From contig NZ_PQFZ01000001.1 in NCBI RefSeq assembly GCF_002917105.1, forward strand, positions 372,001-436,000: a stretch of 64,000 nt of DNA. The letters are read 5' to 3'. The notes under the pieces were generated by a model. That model searched no databases. It saw only the letters and a list, made by a program, of their open reading frames with translations, and was not told the DNA's origin. Source of the stretch: Allobosea psychrotolerans (GTDB taxonomy: Bacteria; Pseudomonadota; Alphaproteobacteria; Rhizobiales; Beijerinckiaceae). The translations under genes and the position numbers were made by a program. Below, one piece after another: positions 17,580 through 25,871 of the stretch (within the stretch, counting starts at the first letter, position 1; each line of letters starts with the position of its first letter).

Positions 17580-18209
17580 ATGAGGAAGATGACTCTGATC
17601 GCGCTCACCCTTGCCGGCTCATCGATCGTCGCGCTGACGGGCTTCGTATTGGCCAAGGACGAGTCGAAGGATGCCTTGCCGCCCGGCAGCATCAGCCGGG
17701 CCGAGGGGCTACAGGCCTGGAAAAGGATCGAGGCGGTCGTGACGCATCCGCGCTGCGCCAATTGCCATGTCGATGCGAAGGCCGTTCCGATCTGGACGCC
17801 GGCCGGCGAAAGCAAATCCCGAGTCCACGGCATGAACATTCATGGCGGAAAGAGCCGCACCGGAGTAGAGACGGTGCCTTGTACGACCTGCCATGTCACT
17901 TCGACATTGCCGAACCCACCGGCGCCGGCGCCGTTGCATGCCGGCATCGACTGGCAGCTCGCCCCTGTGGAATTCATCTGGTTCGGCAAGAGCGGCGCCG
18001 AGATCTGCGCCCAGCTCAAGGACCCCAAGCGAAATGGCGGCCGCGACGCGGCCGGTCTCCTTCAGCATTTGAGGCACGATGCGTCGCTGAGCGGATTCAT
18101 CCCCAGGGCATGGGAAGCCGGGGGCCGCTCGACGCCGCCCGGAACGTTCGAAGACCACGTCAAGGACATGGCTCGGTGGGGAGCGGCCGGGCAGCCCTGT
18201 CCGGGCTGA
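17580..18209 (+). CDS. periplasmic diheme c-type cytochrome
   Basis: A 209-residue protein with a hydrophobic signal segment (residues about 5-25) and two heme-binding CxxCH motifs, CANCH at 59-63 and CTTCH at 101-105. Met and His residues suitable as axial ligands lie between and after them (MNIHGG, HLRHDASL). It lies 9 bases after the Moco subunit and on the same strand, so it is the probable electron acceptor of the exported hydroxylase and relays electrons toward the respiratory chain. A cytochrome c partner is a known feature of several Tat-exported IorAB-like enzymes. The fold is not a standard class I cytochrome c. Confidence 0.85.
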   Translation: MRKMTLIALTLAGSSIVALTGFVLAKDESKDALPPGSISRAEGLQAWKRIEAVVTHPRCANCHVDAKAVPIWTPAGESKSRVHGMNIHGGKSRTGVETVPCTTCHVTSTLPNPPAPAPLHAGIDWQLAPVEFIWFGKSGAEICAQLKDPKRNGGRDAAGLLQHLRHDASLSGFIPRAWEAGGRSTPPGTFEDHVKDMARWGAAGQPCPG

Positions 18210-18421
18210 GAGCGCATACCAAGGCGAGGATGTCGATGCCGTTCCCCTGTTATGGCCTCAGTTTCCCGAAGCGGGGTTTCTTTGTGAAGCCAAGGTGGCC
18301 GCCAAAACGGGTGCCGTCGGCGCACGCAGCTGTCTGACTGCAGATTTGCGGTCAAGCTCCTCATCTGGTCGGATAGTGTCGCGCACGAGAAGTGGCATAA
18401 GCCCGATAGGGAGGTCACCCC

Positions 18422-20092
18422 ATGGCAATCGGCGAGGCTCGGCGAGAGCAGATTTTTCCGACACTGTCGGCCCTTCAGGTCGCGACGGCGCGTCGCTTTG
18501 CGAGCGGCGCACCGCGCCGCTTCGGCCCGCGTGAGATCGTCTATGAGATCGGTGCCCGCGACGCTCCCTCCTGGCTGATGCTCGATGGCTCGGCTGACGC
18601 GATCCGGCGCGGCGCAGCCGGCGGGGCGTCGCTGGTCACGACCTACGGTCCCGGCCAGTTCACCGGCGAGACCAATCAGCTTTCGGGCCGCCCGTCCCTC
18701 ATGTCGGTCGTGGCGGGGGAGGCTGGTGCGGTTGCTGTCCCCTTTGATGCTTCGCATCTCCGTGCGCTCGTCATCGGATCGGCGGATGTCGGTGAAACGA
18801 TCATGCGCGCCTTCATCCTCCGGCGCGTCATGCTGATCGAGGAGGGGCAGACCGGTGGCGCAGGATCGATCCTGGTTGGACGTCGGGACGATCCTGACAT
18901 CGTCCGGTTGTCAGGATTTCTCACCCGCAACGGCTATCCCCACACCGTCATTGCCGCGTGCGAGCAGGAGGGGCGCGAACTGGTCGAACGGCTCGGCGTC
19001 GCCCCCGAAGACCTGCCGCTGATGATCTGTCCGAACGGTACGGTGCTCAGAAGCCCGAGCAATGCCGATGCCGCGACCTGTCTCGGCATCACACCGGATC
19101 TCGATCCGAAGACCATCCATGACGTGGCGGTCATCGGGGCCGGGCCGGCCGGGCTTGCCACGGCCGTCTATGGCGCATCCGAAGGGTTGTCGGTCCTGGT
19201 CCTGGACAGCCGCGCCTTCGGCGGGCAGGCCGGCGCATCCGCCCGGATCGAAAACTATCTCGGCTTTCCCACCGGCATCTCCGGACAAGCCCTCGCGGGC
19301 CGGGCCTTCAACCAGGCGGCGAAGTTCGGCGCCGAGCTCGCCATTCCGCTGACCGTCGAATTGCTCCGCTGTCACGGAGCGGATGCGGAAGCCCCGTTCA
19401 CCCTCGAGCTCAGCAACGGCGGCACGGCGCGGTCGCGCACGATCGTGATCGCCTCGGGAGCGCGCTACCGGCAGCCCGACATTCCCAACATCGCAGCGCT
19501 GGAAGGGGCCGGCGTTTCCTACTGGGCATCGCCCGTCGAGGCGCGGCTTTGTGCGGGCGAGGATGTCGTCTTGGTCGGCGGAGGCAATTCGGCGGGCCAG
19601 GCGGTCGCCTATCTCGCACCGCAGGTCAGGCACCTCCACCTGGTGGTGCGCCGCCCTCTCGAGCAGACCATGTCCCGCTACCTGATCGATCGGATCGCGG
19701 CCCTGCCCAATGTCGAACTGCATGTCGACAGCGAGATCGTCGATTTGCACGGCGACCGGGCGACAGGCCTGACCGGGACGCGGTTTCGGGACCGCCGGAC
19801 CGGTGCGATCCGGGAGTGCACCTCGCGCCACCTCTTCCTGTTCATCGGCGCCGATCCCAATACGCACTGGCTCGATGGCTGCGTGGCGCTCGACGCAACG
19901 GGCTTCGTCCTCACCGGGGAGCGCGCCGGCGACGGCGAGCGGCTGCCGCTCGAAACCAGCTGTCCAGGCATCTTTGCCGTTGGAGACGTGCGTGCCGGCT
20001 CGACCAAGCGGGTCGCCGCCGCCGCCGGCGAAGGCGCCGCCGTCATCTCACAGATTCATTCCGTCCTGGCACGGAGCGCTGGACGCGCATGA
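18422..20092 (+). CDS. cyclic-nucleotide-binding domain fused to thioredoxin-reductase-like flavoprotein
   Basis: A 556-residue fusion. Residues about 10-140 resemble a cNMP-binding (Crp-like) beta-roll, including GQFTGETNQLSGRPSLMSVV. Residues about 230-550 are a thioredoxin-reductase-like FAD/NAD(P) module with VIGAGPAGLATAVYGASEG, VLVGGGNSAGQAVAYLA and the closing GIFAVGDVRAG. Between them a thioredoxin-like linker is likely (residues about 140-225). Where thioredoxin reductases carry CxxC the sequence is GVSYWASPVEA, so no redox disulfide exists and disulfide reduction is unlikely. It may act as an NAD(P)H oxidase or regulated electron donor. A GGGAGGT ribosome site precedes ATG 18422. 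The downstream segment holds a decayed DUF47 gene on the other strand. Confidence 0.85.
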   Translation: MAIGEARREQIFPTLSALQVATARRFASGAPRRFGPREIVYEIGARDAPSWLMLDGSADAIRRGAAGGASLVTTYGPGQFTGETNQLSGRPSLMSVVAGEAGAVAVPFDASHLRALVIGSADVGETIMRAFILRRVMLIEEGQTGGAGSILVGRRDDPDIVRLSGFLTRNGYPHTVIAACEQEGRELVERLGVAPEDLPLMICPNGTVLRSPSNADAATCLGITPDLDPKTIHDVAVIGAGPAGLATAVYGASEGLSVLVLDSRAFGGQAGASARIENYLGFPTGISGQALAGRAFNQAAKFGAELAIPLTVELLRCHGADAEAPFTLELSNGGTARSRTIVIASGARYRQPDIPNIAALEGAGVSYWASPVEARLCAGEDVVLVGGGNSAGQAVAYLAPQVRHLHLVVRRPLEQTMSRYLIDRIAALPNVELHVDSEIVDLHGDRATGLTGTRFRDRRTGAIRECTSRHLFLFIGADPNTHWLDGCVALDATGFVLTGERAGDGERLPLETSCPGIFAVGDVRAGSTKRVAAAAGEGAAVISQIHSVLARSAGRA

Positions 20093-20297
20093 AGGTTCGG
20101 CCGACTTCCAGCATCAGCTGGCCGGCAATCTCGTCGGCGCGGTCTTCCTAGGCGATGACCTCGGCGCATCCTTCCGGGACAGGCACCACGCCGGCAAGCA
20201 GTCCGTTCAAGGCCTCGGCGCTGGCCACGAGCGTTACAGGGTGGCTCTCGAACAGGTCGAAGAATGTGTTCTCCTTGGGAAGGCGTTTCTGAAAAGC
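20093..20297 (-). pseudogene. DUF47 (PhoU-like, Pit-accessory) protein remnant
   Basis: On the minus strand, 20294 down to about 20151 encodes FQKRLPKENTFFDLFE and VTLVASAEALNGLLAG, the recognisable start of DUF47 proteins that accompany low-affinity phosphate (Pit) transporters. A TAG at 20148-20150 interrupts it. The same frame then continues with DRADEIAGQLMLEVGRTF, again family-like (E..ADEI...). The remnant has no start codon in the expected place and its C-terminal half is missing, running into the flavoprotein gene. It is a decayed gene. A PHO box 150 bases upstream points the same way, so a phosphate-related locus was probably lost here. Confidence 0.7.
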
Positions 20298-20447
20298 GAT
20301 CTTCGGGCCGATCCGGATCTCTCCGGCCGATGAGACAAGTCGAGGCGAGTACAAACGATCAGGGATCGTCGGAAAGGATGGAAGCGGCATCAACCGCCGA
20401 CAATCCAACCACGTTTCATCACAAGGAGCAGGATGACATCGGGTCCG

Positions 20448-20469
20448 GTTTTGTGACAGTTTTATGACT
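20448..20469 (-). promoter_or_regulatory. PHO box (PhoB-binding site), near consensus
   Basis: Read on the minus strand the site is two 11-base direct repeats, AGTCATAAAAC and TGTCACAAAAC, close to the PhoB consensus TGTCATAAATC repeat. The orientation fits transcription toward the DUF47 remnant. The intact gene whose start (20547) lies about 80 bases away on the plus strand is the ABC binding protein, so phosphate control of that operon is possible. Confidence 0.6.
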
Positions 20470-20546
20470 TGCCGCTGCTTGGACATGCGGTCCGGCTATC
20501 TCGACCGACCTCGACGTCGGCGATGTTTAATAATTGGGAGGACGAC

Positions 20547-21875
20547 ATGATCACACGCAGGATCGCGCTCGCGACCGCGCTCGGCTTCAGCTTTGCGACC
20601 TCCGCCGCTTTCGCTCAGGCCCCGGCGGGCAAGGTCACGGTCGTTACATCCTTCTCGAAAGATGTCACCGACCCGATCAAGAAGGCCTTCGAGAAGGCGA
20701 TGCCCGGCGTCACGCTGGAGGTCCAGAACCGCAACACCAATGCAGGCGTGAAATATCTGGAGGAGACCAGGGCCAACAACCAGGTCGACCTGTTCTGGGC
20801 CTCGGCGCCTGACGCTTTCGAGGTGCTCAAGGGCAAGCAGCTGCTCACCGCCTACAAGCCCAGGGCGACCGGCATCCCCGAGAAGATCGGCTCCTACCCG
20901 ATCAATGATCCGCAGGGCTTCTATTCAGGCTTTGCGGCGTCGGGTTACGGCATCATGTGGAACGAGCGTTACGCCAAGGCTAACAAGCTGCCCGAACCCA
21001 AGGATTGGCAGGACCTCGCCAAGCCAGTGTTCTACGACCATGTCTCGATCGCCTCGCCTGCGCGCTCGGGCACGACGCATCTGACGATCGAGACTATTCT
21101 GCAGGGCGAAGGCTGGGACAAGGGCTGGCGCACCATCAAGGAGATGTCGGGCAATTTCCGCACGATCACTGACCGCTCCTTCGGCGTGCCCGAGGCGGTG
21201 AATTCCGGTCAGGTCGGCGTCGGCATCGTCATCGACTTCTTCGCCTTCTCGGCGCAGGCCTCGGGCTTCCCGGTCAAATTCGTCTATCCGAGCGTGACCA
21301 CGGTTGTGCCCGCCAATGTCGGCATCGTCACGAACGCGCCCAACAAGGCCGCCGCCGAAGCCTTCATCGAATTCCTCCTCTCGCCTAACGGGCAGGAGGT
21401 GCTGCTGGAGCCGGGCATCCGCCGCCTGCCGGTCAACCCCGCCGTCTACGCCAAGGCCGGTGCGGACTATCCCAACCCCTTCACCGATCCGCGCTTCCAG
21501 AAGATGATTGGCTTCGATGTCGACAAGTCGGAGGCGCGCACGGCGGTCGTCGACACGCTCTTCGACCAGTTGATTTCGTTCCAGCTCGACGCGCTCAAGG
21601 GAGTCACCAAGACCCTGCATGAGGTCGATGCGGCGCTCGCCAGGAAGCCCAACCCGCAGGCCAAGGCCCTGGCCGACGAGGCCCGCAGCCTGATCGCGGC
21701 GCTTCCCGTCACCGAGGTGCAGTCCGCCAGCGCCGAATTGCGTGGCGCCTTCAGCGGAGCCAAGGAAAAGGGCGCGCGCCAGGCCGAAGTCGAAAGCCAG
21801 TGGGCGAGTTTTGCCCGAGACAACTACGGCAAGGCGAAGGTGAAGGCGGACGAGGCGCTGAAGGCGGCGCGGTGA
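20547..21875 (+). CDS. ABC transporter extracellular solute-binding protein (FbpA-like fold)
   Basis: A 442-residue periplasmic binding protein. A signal peptide covers about residues 1-23 (TRRIALATALGF, cleavage near AFAQA). The core has the type-II binding-protein layout (KVTVVTSFSKDVTDPIKKAF, then NNQVDLFWASAPDAFEVL, SGTTHLTIETILQGEGW, VNSGQVGVGIVIDFFAFSAQ). It resembles FbpA in fold, but the tyrosine pair that binds Fe3+ in true FbpA is absent (compare DGAVIYHYYYFG in the protein encoded at 35017-36030). An unusual C-terminal helical tail of about 70 residues (PQAKALADEARSL) extends beyond the normal length. With a fused permease and ATPase downstream it belongs to a non-iron branch such as 2-aminoethylphosphonate-type importers. 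That assignment is a hypothesis. ATG 20547 has GGGAGGA upstream. Confidence 0.85.
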   Translation: MITRRIALATALGFSFATSAAFAQAPAGKVTVVTSFSKDVTDPIKKAFEKAMPGVTLEVQNRNTNAGVKYLEETRANNQVDLFWASAPDAFEVLKGKQLLTAYKPRATGIPEKIGSYPINDPQGFYSGFAASGYGIMWNERYAKANKLPEPKDWQDLAKPVFYDHVSIASPARSGTTHLTIETILQGEGWDKGWRTIKEMSGNFRTITDRSFGVPEAVNSGQVGVGIVIDFFAFSAQASGFPVKFVYPSVTTVVPANVGIVTNAPNKAAAEAFIEFLLSPNGQEVLLEPGIRRLPVNPAVYAKAGADYPNPFTDPRFQKMIGFDVDKSEARTAVVDTLFDQLISFQLDALKGVTKTLHEVDAALARKPNPQAKALADEARSLIAALPVTEVQSASAELRGAFSGAKEKGARQAEVESQWASFARDNYGKAKVKADEALKAAR

Positions 21876-21886
21876 CGAGGCGTGTC

Positions 21887-21931
21887 GTCCCGCGCGCAGC
21901 AGCGTGGAACGCTGCTGCGCGGAAACGGGAC
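21887..21931 (+). promoter_or_regulatory. intercistronic hairpin between binding protein and permease
   Basis: A perfect inverted repeat CGCGCAGCAGCG/CGCTGCTGCGCG (21893-21904 and 21910-21921, plus one T-A pair, 3-base loop) with an outer GTCCCG/CGGGAC pair lies 17 bases after the binding-protein stop. No T-tract follows. Such hairpins usually stabilise the upstream mRNA, giving more binding protein than permease. Confidence 0.6.
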
Positions 21932-22018
21932 CGCGCGACGAGACGCTACCGCTTTCTGATGACGCTCCCGCATCTGCGCCGCGGCACTGCGCGGGATGAC
22001 ACGTAACGACAGGCCCTC

Positions 22019-23731
22019 ATGACCGCCATCCTCGCCACAGTCAGCGCTAAACGCCTCACGGCCACGCCCGGCCAGATCGCGCTGGCGCTCGCCATCGCGG
22101 CGTTCCTGGGGCTGTTCCTGGTGCTGCCGGTCGCGACGGTGCTCTACGTCGCCTTCACCGAGAAGGGGACGAGCACGTTCACGCTCGTCAATATCTACGA
22201 CTTCGTCCGGACCGAGCTGTTCATGCGCTCGCTGTGGAACTCGTTCTATGTTTCGGCGATGTCGGTGGTCTGGGCCTCGGTCGTCGCCCTGCCGCTGGCC
22301 TATCTGACGACGCGCTTCGCCTTTCGCGGCGCAGCCCTCGTGCAGACGCTCGGCTTCTTGCCGCTGATCATGCCGCCCTTCGTCGGCGCGGTCGCGATGC
22401 AGCTCTTCTTCGGCCGCAACGGCTCAGTCAATCTGCTGCTCGACGACTGGTTCGACTTCAAGATCGGCTTCATGGAGGGGCTGAACGGGGTCATCTTCGT
22501 TCAGTCGGTCCACTACTTCCCCTTCATCCTGATCAATCTCTCGGCCGCGCTGCGCAACATCGACCGGGCGATGGAGGAGGCGGCGCAGAATCTTGGTTCG
22601 TCCGGTTTTCGGCTGTTCCGCCGCATCGTCTTCCCGCTCGCCATGCCGGGCTATCTCGCCGGCGCCTCGCTCGTCTTCGTCAAGGTCTTCGACGATCTGG
22701 CGACGCCGCTGCTGCTCAACGTCAAGGATATGCTCGCGCCGCAGGCCTATCTGCGCGTCACCTCGATCGGAATCGCCGATCCGATGGGCTATGTCATCTC
22801 GGTCGTGCTGGTCGTCGCTTCGGTCGCGGCGATGTGGCTCTCGGCGCTGGCGCTGAAGGGCCGCGACTACTCTACGACGCAGCGCGGCGGCGGCGGCCTT
22901 GCCCGGCGGGTGATGACACCCTTCGAGGCGGTGTACGGCTACGGTGTCGTCATCCTGATTCTGGCGCTGGTGCTGGCGCCGCATCTGGGCCTCCTGCTCT
23001 TGTCCTTCGCGACGATCTGGTCGTTTTCGCCTCTGCCGGACGCATACACGGTGGCGCATTACGCCCGCGTCTTCGGTGAGAGCTCGCTCTACATCAAGAA
23101 CACGCTGATCTATGCCTCGATTGCCGGCGGCATCGATATCGTGCTGGGCGTCGCCATCGCCTATCTCGTGCTGCGTACGAAGCTCGTCGGGCGCGAATGG
23201 CTCGACTGGGCCGCGTCGGCGGCGCTCGCCATTCCCGGCGTCGTGCTCGGCATCGGCTATCTGCGGATGTTCTACGGCGTCACGTTGCCCGACGGCACGC
23301 CGCTCGCCTCGTTCTGGATCATGATCGTGCTGGCGCTCGCCATCCGGCGCCTGCCTTATGCTCTGCGGGCCTGTCATGCTGCGCTTCAGCAGATTTCCGT
23401 CTCGCTGGAGGAGGCAGCCGAGAATCTCGGCGCGACCAAGGCTCGCACGGTGCGCCGTGTCGTCGTGCCGCTGATGGCAGGCGGCATCCTCGCCGGCTTC
23501 GTCACCTCGTTCTCAACGGCCGCCGTCGAGCTCTCGGCGACGCTGATGCTGGTCCAGTCGAACTCTGACGCGCCGCTCGCCTATGGCCTCTACGTCTTCA
23601 TGCAATCGGCGGCAGGCCGCGGGCCGGGCGCGGCGCTCGGCGTGGTCGCGGTCCTGCTTGTGGCGCTCTGCACTTTCCTCTCCCAGCTCATCATCGAACG
23701 CAGCCAGAAGGCCAAGGGAATGGGCCACTGA
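22019..23731 (+). CDS. ABC transporter permease, fused double-length (FbpB-like)
   Basis: A 570-residue inner-membrane protein made of two homologous halves, each with about six membrane helices (residues about 25-280 and 310-560). Each half carries the EAA loop contacting the ATPase: AMEEAAQNLGSSGFRLFRRI (about 181-200) and SLEEAAENLGATKARTVRRV (about 462-481), followed by VFPLAMPGYLAG and VVPLMAGGILAG. The duplicated layout is the FbpB/SfuB type. It imports the ligand delivered by the binding protein at 20547. The start ATG 22019 is close to the hairpin region and the gene is followed after 2 bases by the ATPase. Substrate as discussed for the binding protein. Confidence 0.9.
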   Translation: MTAILATVSAKRLTATPGQIALALAIAAFLGLFLVLPVATVLYVAFTEKGTSTFTLVNIYDFVRTELFMRSLWNSFYVSAMSVVWASVVALPLAYLTTRFAFRGAALVQTLGFLPLIMPPFVGAVAMQLFFGRNGSVNLLLDDWFDFKIGFMEGLNGVIFVQSVHYFPFILINLSAALRNIDRAMEEAAQNLGSSGFRLFRRIVFPLAMPGYLAGASLVFVKVFDDLATPLLLNVKDMLAPQAYLRVTSIGIADPMGYVISVVLVVASVAAMWLSALALKGRDYSTTQRGGGGLARRVMTPFEAVYGYGVVILILALVLAPHLGLLLLSFATIWSFSPLPDAYTVAHYARVFGESSLYIKNTLIYASIAGGIDIVLGVAIAYLVLRTKLVGREWLDWAASAALAIPGVVLGIGYLRMFYGVTLPDGTPLASFWIMIVLALAIRRLPYALRACHAALQQISVSLEEAAENLGATKARTVRRVVVPLMAGGILAGFVTSFSTAAVELSATLMLVQSNSDAPLAYGLYVFMQSAAGRGPGAALGVVAVLLVALCTFLSQLIIERSQKAKGMGH

Positions 23732-23733
23732 CC

Positions 23734-24831
23734 ATGAACGCCATCGCATCCATTTCCACGCCGGCGCTCGCCGTCGACATCGAAGGCATAAACCTCTCCT
23801 ACGGCGCAAACCACGTCCTGAAGGACGTCAACCTCACCATTCGACCCGGCGAATTCTTCGCCTTCCTCGGCCCCTCCGGTTGCGGAAAAACCACGCTTCT
23901 GAGGCTTGTTGCCGGATTCAACCAGTCCGACACCGGTCGCATCATGATTGGCGGCAAGGACATCTCGAATCTGCCTCCCTGGAAGCGCGATGTCGGCATG
24001 GTTTTCCAATCCTACGCGCTCTGGCCGCATATGACCGTTCGAAGGAACGTCGCATTCGGTCTGGAGGAACGCGGCGTGGCGCGCGCCGAAATCGAGCGAC
24101 GCGTCGATATCGCGCTTGATCTTGTCGGCCTGGGTCATCTCGGCGAGCGGCGCCCGTCGCAACTTTCTGGCGGCCAGCAGCAACGCGTCGCGGTGGCGCG
24201 CACAGTTGCGGTCGAGCCGAAAGTGCTCCTGCTGGACGAGCCGCTCTCGAACCTGGACGCCAAGATGCGCGTGCAGGTTCGCCGCGAATTGCGCGACCTG
24301 CAGCGAAGGCTCGGCCTGACCACGATCTTTGTCACGCATGACCAGGAGGAGGCGAACACGATCTGCGACCGCATCGCGGTCATGAATGACGGTGTCATCC
24401 AGCAGATCGGGACGCCGATGGAGCTCTACGAGCGACCGGCCAATCTCTTCGTCGCAAATTTCCTGGGCACGGCCAACATCCTCGCTGGCGGCATCGTCGA
24501 CTCCGGCACCGGACGTCATTTCGTAATCGACGGCGGGATCAGGGTGCCAATAGCGAGCGACGCGACAGTTCCCAAGGGCGCAAAGCTGGTGTTTCGGCCG
24601 CAGCATGCCGGGCTGACTGGTCCAGAGTCACCCTCAGGCAATGCCTTGGCTTTGCCCTGCGTGATCGCACATCGCGAATTCCTCGGAGCGAGCATCCGCT
24701 ACGGAGTCAGGATTGGCGCCACCGAGGTCGCCGTCGACGTGCCATTCCAATCTGGCGAGGAACTGTTGGAGATCGGGAAAGCCGCAACGCTTACGTTACC
24801 TCAACGCTTGCTGCTCTGGCTTGCTGCGTAG
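23734..24831 (+). CDS. ABC transporter ATP-binding protein (FbpC-like)
   Basis: A 365-residue ATPase energising the preceding permease. It carries Walker A GPSGCGKTT (about 47-55), a Q-loop (VFQSYALWPHMTV), signature [13 protein letters not shown] (about 144-156), Walker B VLLLDEPLSNLD, and the H-loop VTHDQEEA. The C-terminal 120 residues form a TOBE-type regulatory region (GAKLVFRPQHAGLTGP) as in FbpC/PotA proteins. It lies 2 bases after the permease stop, so the three genes form one operon. About 90 bases downstream a gene on the opposite strand converges, with no obvious terminator apart from GC-rich sequence. Confidence 0.92.
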   Translation: MNAIASISTPALAVDIEGINLSYGANHVLKDVNLTIRPGEFFAFLGPSGCGKTTLLRLVAGFNQSDTGRIMIGGKDISNLPPWKRDVGMVFQSYALWPHMTVRRNVAFGLEERGVARAEIERRVDIALDLVGLGHLGERRPSQLSGGQQQRVAVARTVAVEPKVLLLDEPLSNLDAKMRVQVRRELRDLQRRLGLTTIFVTHDQEEANTICDRIAVMNDGVIQQIGTPMELYERPANLFVANFLGTANILAGGIVDSGTGRHFVIDGGIRVPIASDATVPKGAKLVFRPQHAGLTGPESPSGNALALPCVIAHREFLGASIRYGVRIGATEVAVDVPFQSGEELLEIGKAATLTLPQRLLLWLAA

Positions 24832-24920
24832 CGTTGTTCACCGTTCTCCGCGCCGGTCCCCTCCCAGCCTGCGCCCAGCAGCCCCGGCCCGTCGAGCCGA
24901 GGCTGCCTTGCTCCAAGATC

Positions 24921-25754
24921 TCAGCCCTTGATGAAGGCCAGTAGGTCCGGATTGATGATGTCCGGATGGGTCGTGCACATGCCGTGCGGCAGGCCTTCAT
25001 AGATCTTGAGCGTGCCGTTCTTCACCAGCTTGGCCGCGAGCAGGGCCGAATCCGCGATCGGGACGATCTGGTCGTCGTCGCCGTGCATGATCAGGACCGG
25101 CACGTCGATCGCCTTCAGATCCTCGGTGAAATCGGTCTCCGAGAAGGCCTTGATGCAATCGTAATGGGCCTTGGCGCCGCCCATCATGCCCTGCCGCCAC
25201 CAATTGTTGATGGCGCCCTGGGAAACCGTCGCGCTAGGCCGGTTGAAGCCGTAGAACGGGCCGGCTGGCACATCGATATAGAACTGCGCGCGGTTGGCCA
25301 CGAGCGCGGCGCGGAAGCCGTCGAACACCTCGATCGGCAGGCCGCCGGGGTTCTTCTCCGACTTCACCATCACGGGCGGCACCGCGCCGATCAGCACCGC
25401 CTTGGCGACGCGGCCGGGCTTGGCGCGGGCGACGTAATGGGCGACCTCGCCACCGCCGGTGGAGTGGCCGATATGGACGGCGTTCCTGAGGTCGAGCGCC
25501 TCGGCAAGCTCGGCGACGTCGGCGGCATAGGTGTCCATCTCATTGCCGGTCGCGGTCTGGGTCGAGCGGCCATGGCCGCGGCGATCATGCGCGATCACCC
25601 GGTAGCCCTGTTCGAGGAAGAACAGCATCTGGTTGTCCCAGTCGTCCGCGCTGAGCGGCCAGCCATGGTGGAAGACGACCGGCTGCGCGTCCTTGGAACC
25701 CCAATCCTTGTAGTAGATTTCCGTGCCGTCACGGGTGGTGATCGTGCTCATCAT
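24921..25754 (-). CDS. alpha/beta hydrolase (non-heme chloroperoxidase-like)
   Basis: A 277-residue cytoplasmic alpha/beta hydrolase starting [20 protein letters not shown], the classic beginning of the cofactor-free haloperoxidase/esterase group. The oxyanion segment [15 protein letters not shown], the nucleophile motif GHSTGGGEV (about residues 97-105), an acid (HGDDDQIVP) and the catalytic His in EGLPHGM are all present, so the triad is complete. These enzymes hydrolyse esters or lactones and can form peracids with H2O2. ATG 25754 has GAAGGGA seven bases upstream. An in-frame extension to 26690 merely reads antisense to the GlxA gene and is rejected. It is divergent from the GlxA regulator (117 bases apart), which probably controls it. 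Confidence 0.9.
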   Translation of the reverse strand: MMSTITTRDGTEIYYKDWGSKDAQPVVFHHGWPLSADDWDNQMLFFLEQGYRVIAHDRRGHGRSTQTATGNEMDTYAADVAELAEALDLRNAVHIGHSTGGGEVAHYVARAKPGRVAKAVLIGAVPPVMVKSEKNPGGLPIEVFDGFRAALVANRAQFYIDVPAGPFYGFNRPSATVSQGAINNWWRQGMMGGAKAHYDCIKAFSETDFTEDLKAIDVPVLIMHGDDDQIVPIADSALLAAKLVKNGTLKIYEGLPHGMCTTHPDIINPDLLAFIKG

Positions 25755-25871
25755 CTGGTCCCTTCGATTGCCGGGGCGGTGGGATCGCCGCCCTCGATGT
25801 AGACGGTATAGCCGCGCCGTTGCATGCTGCCGCTTGGCGGAACCGACATTCTGCGAGGTAAAACTGACAGC

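Noticed and set aside
20469..20546. Earlier start for the ABC binding protein at 20469 or 20523
   Set aside because: The signal peptide begins at 20547 with GGGAGGA just upstream; earlier starts add residues that spoil the signal.
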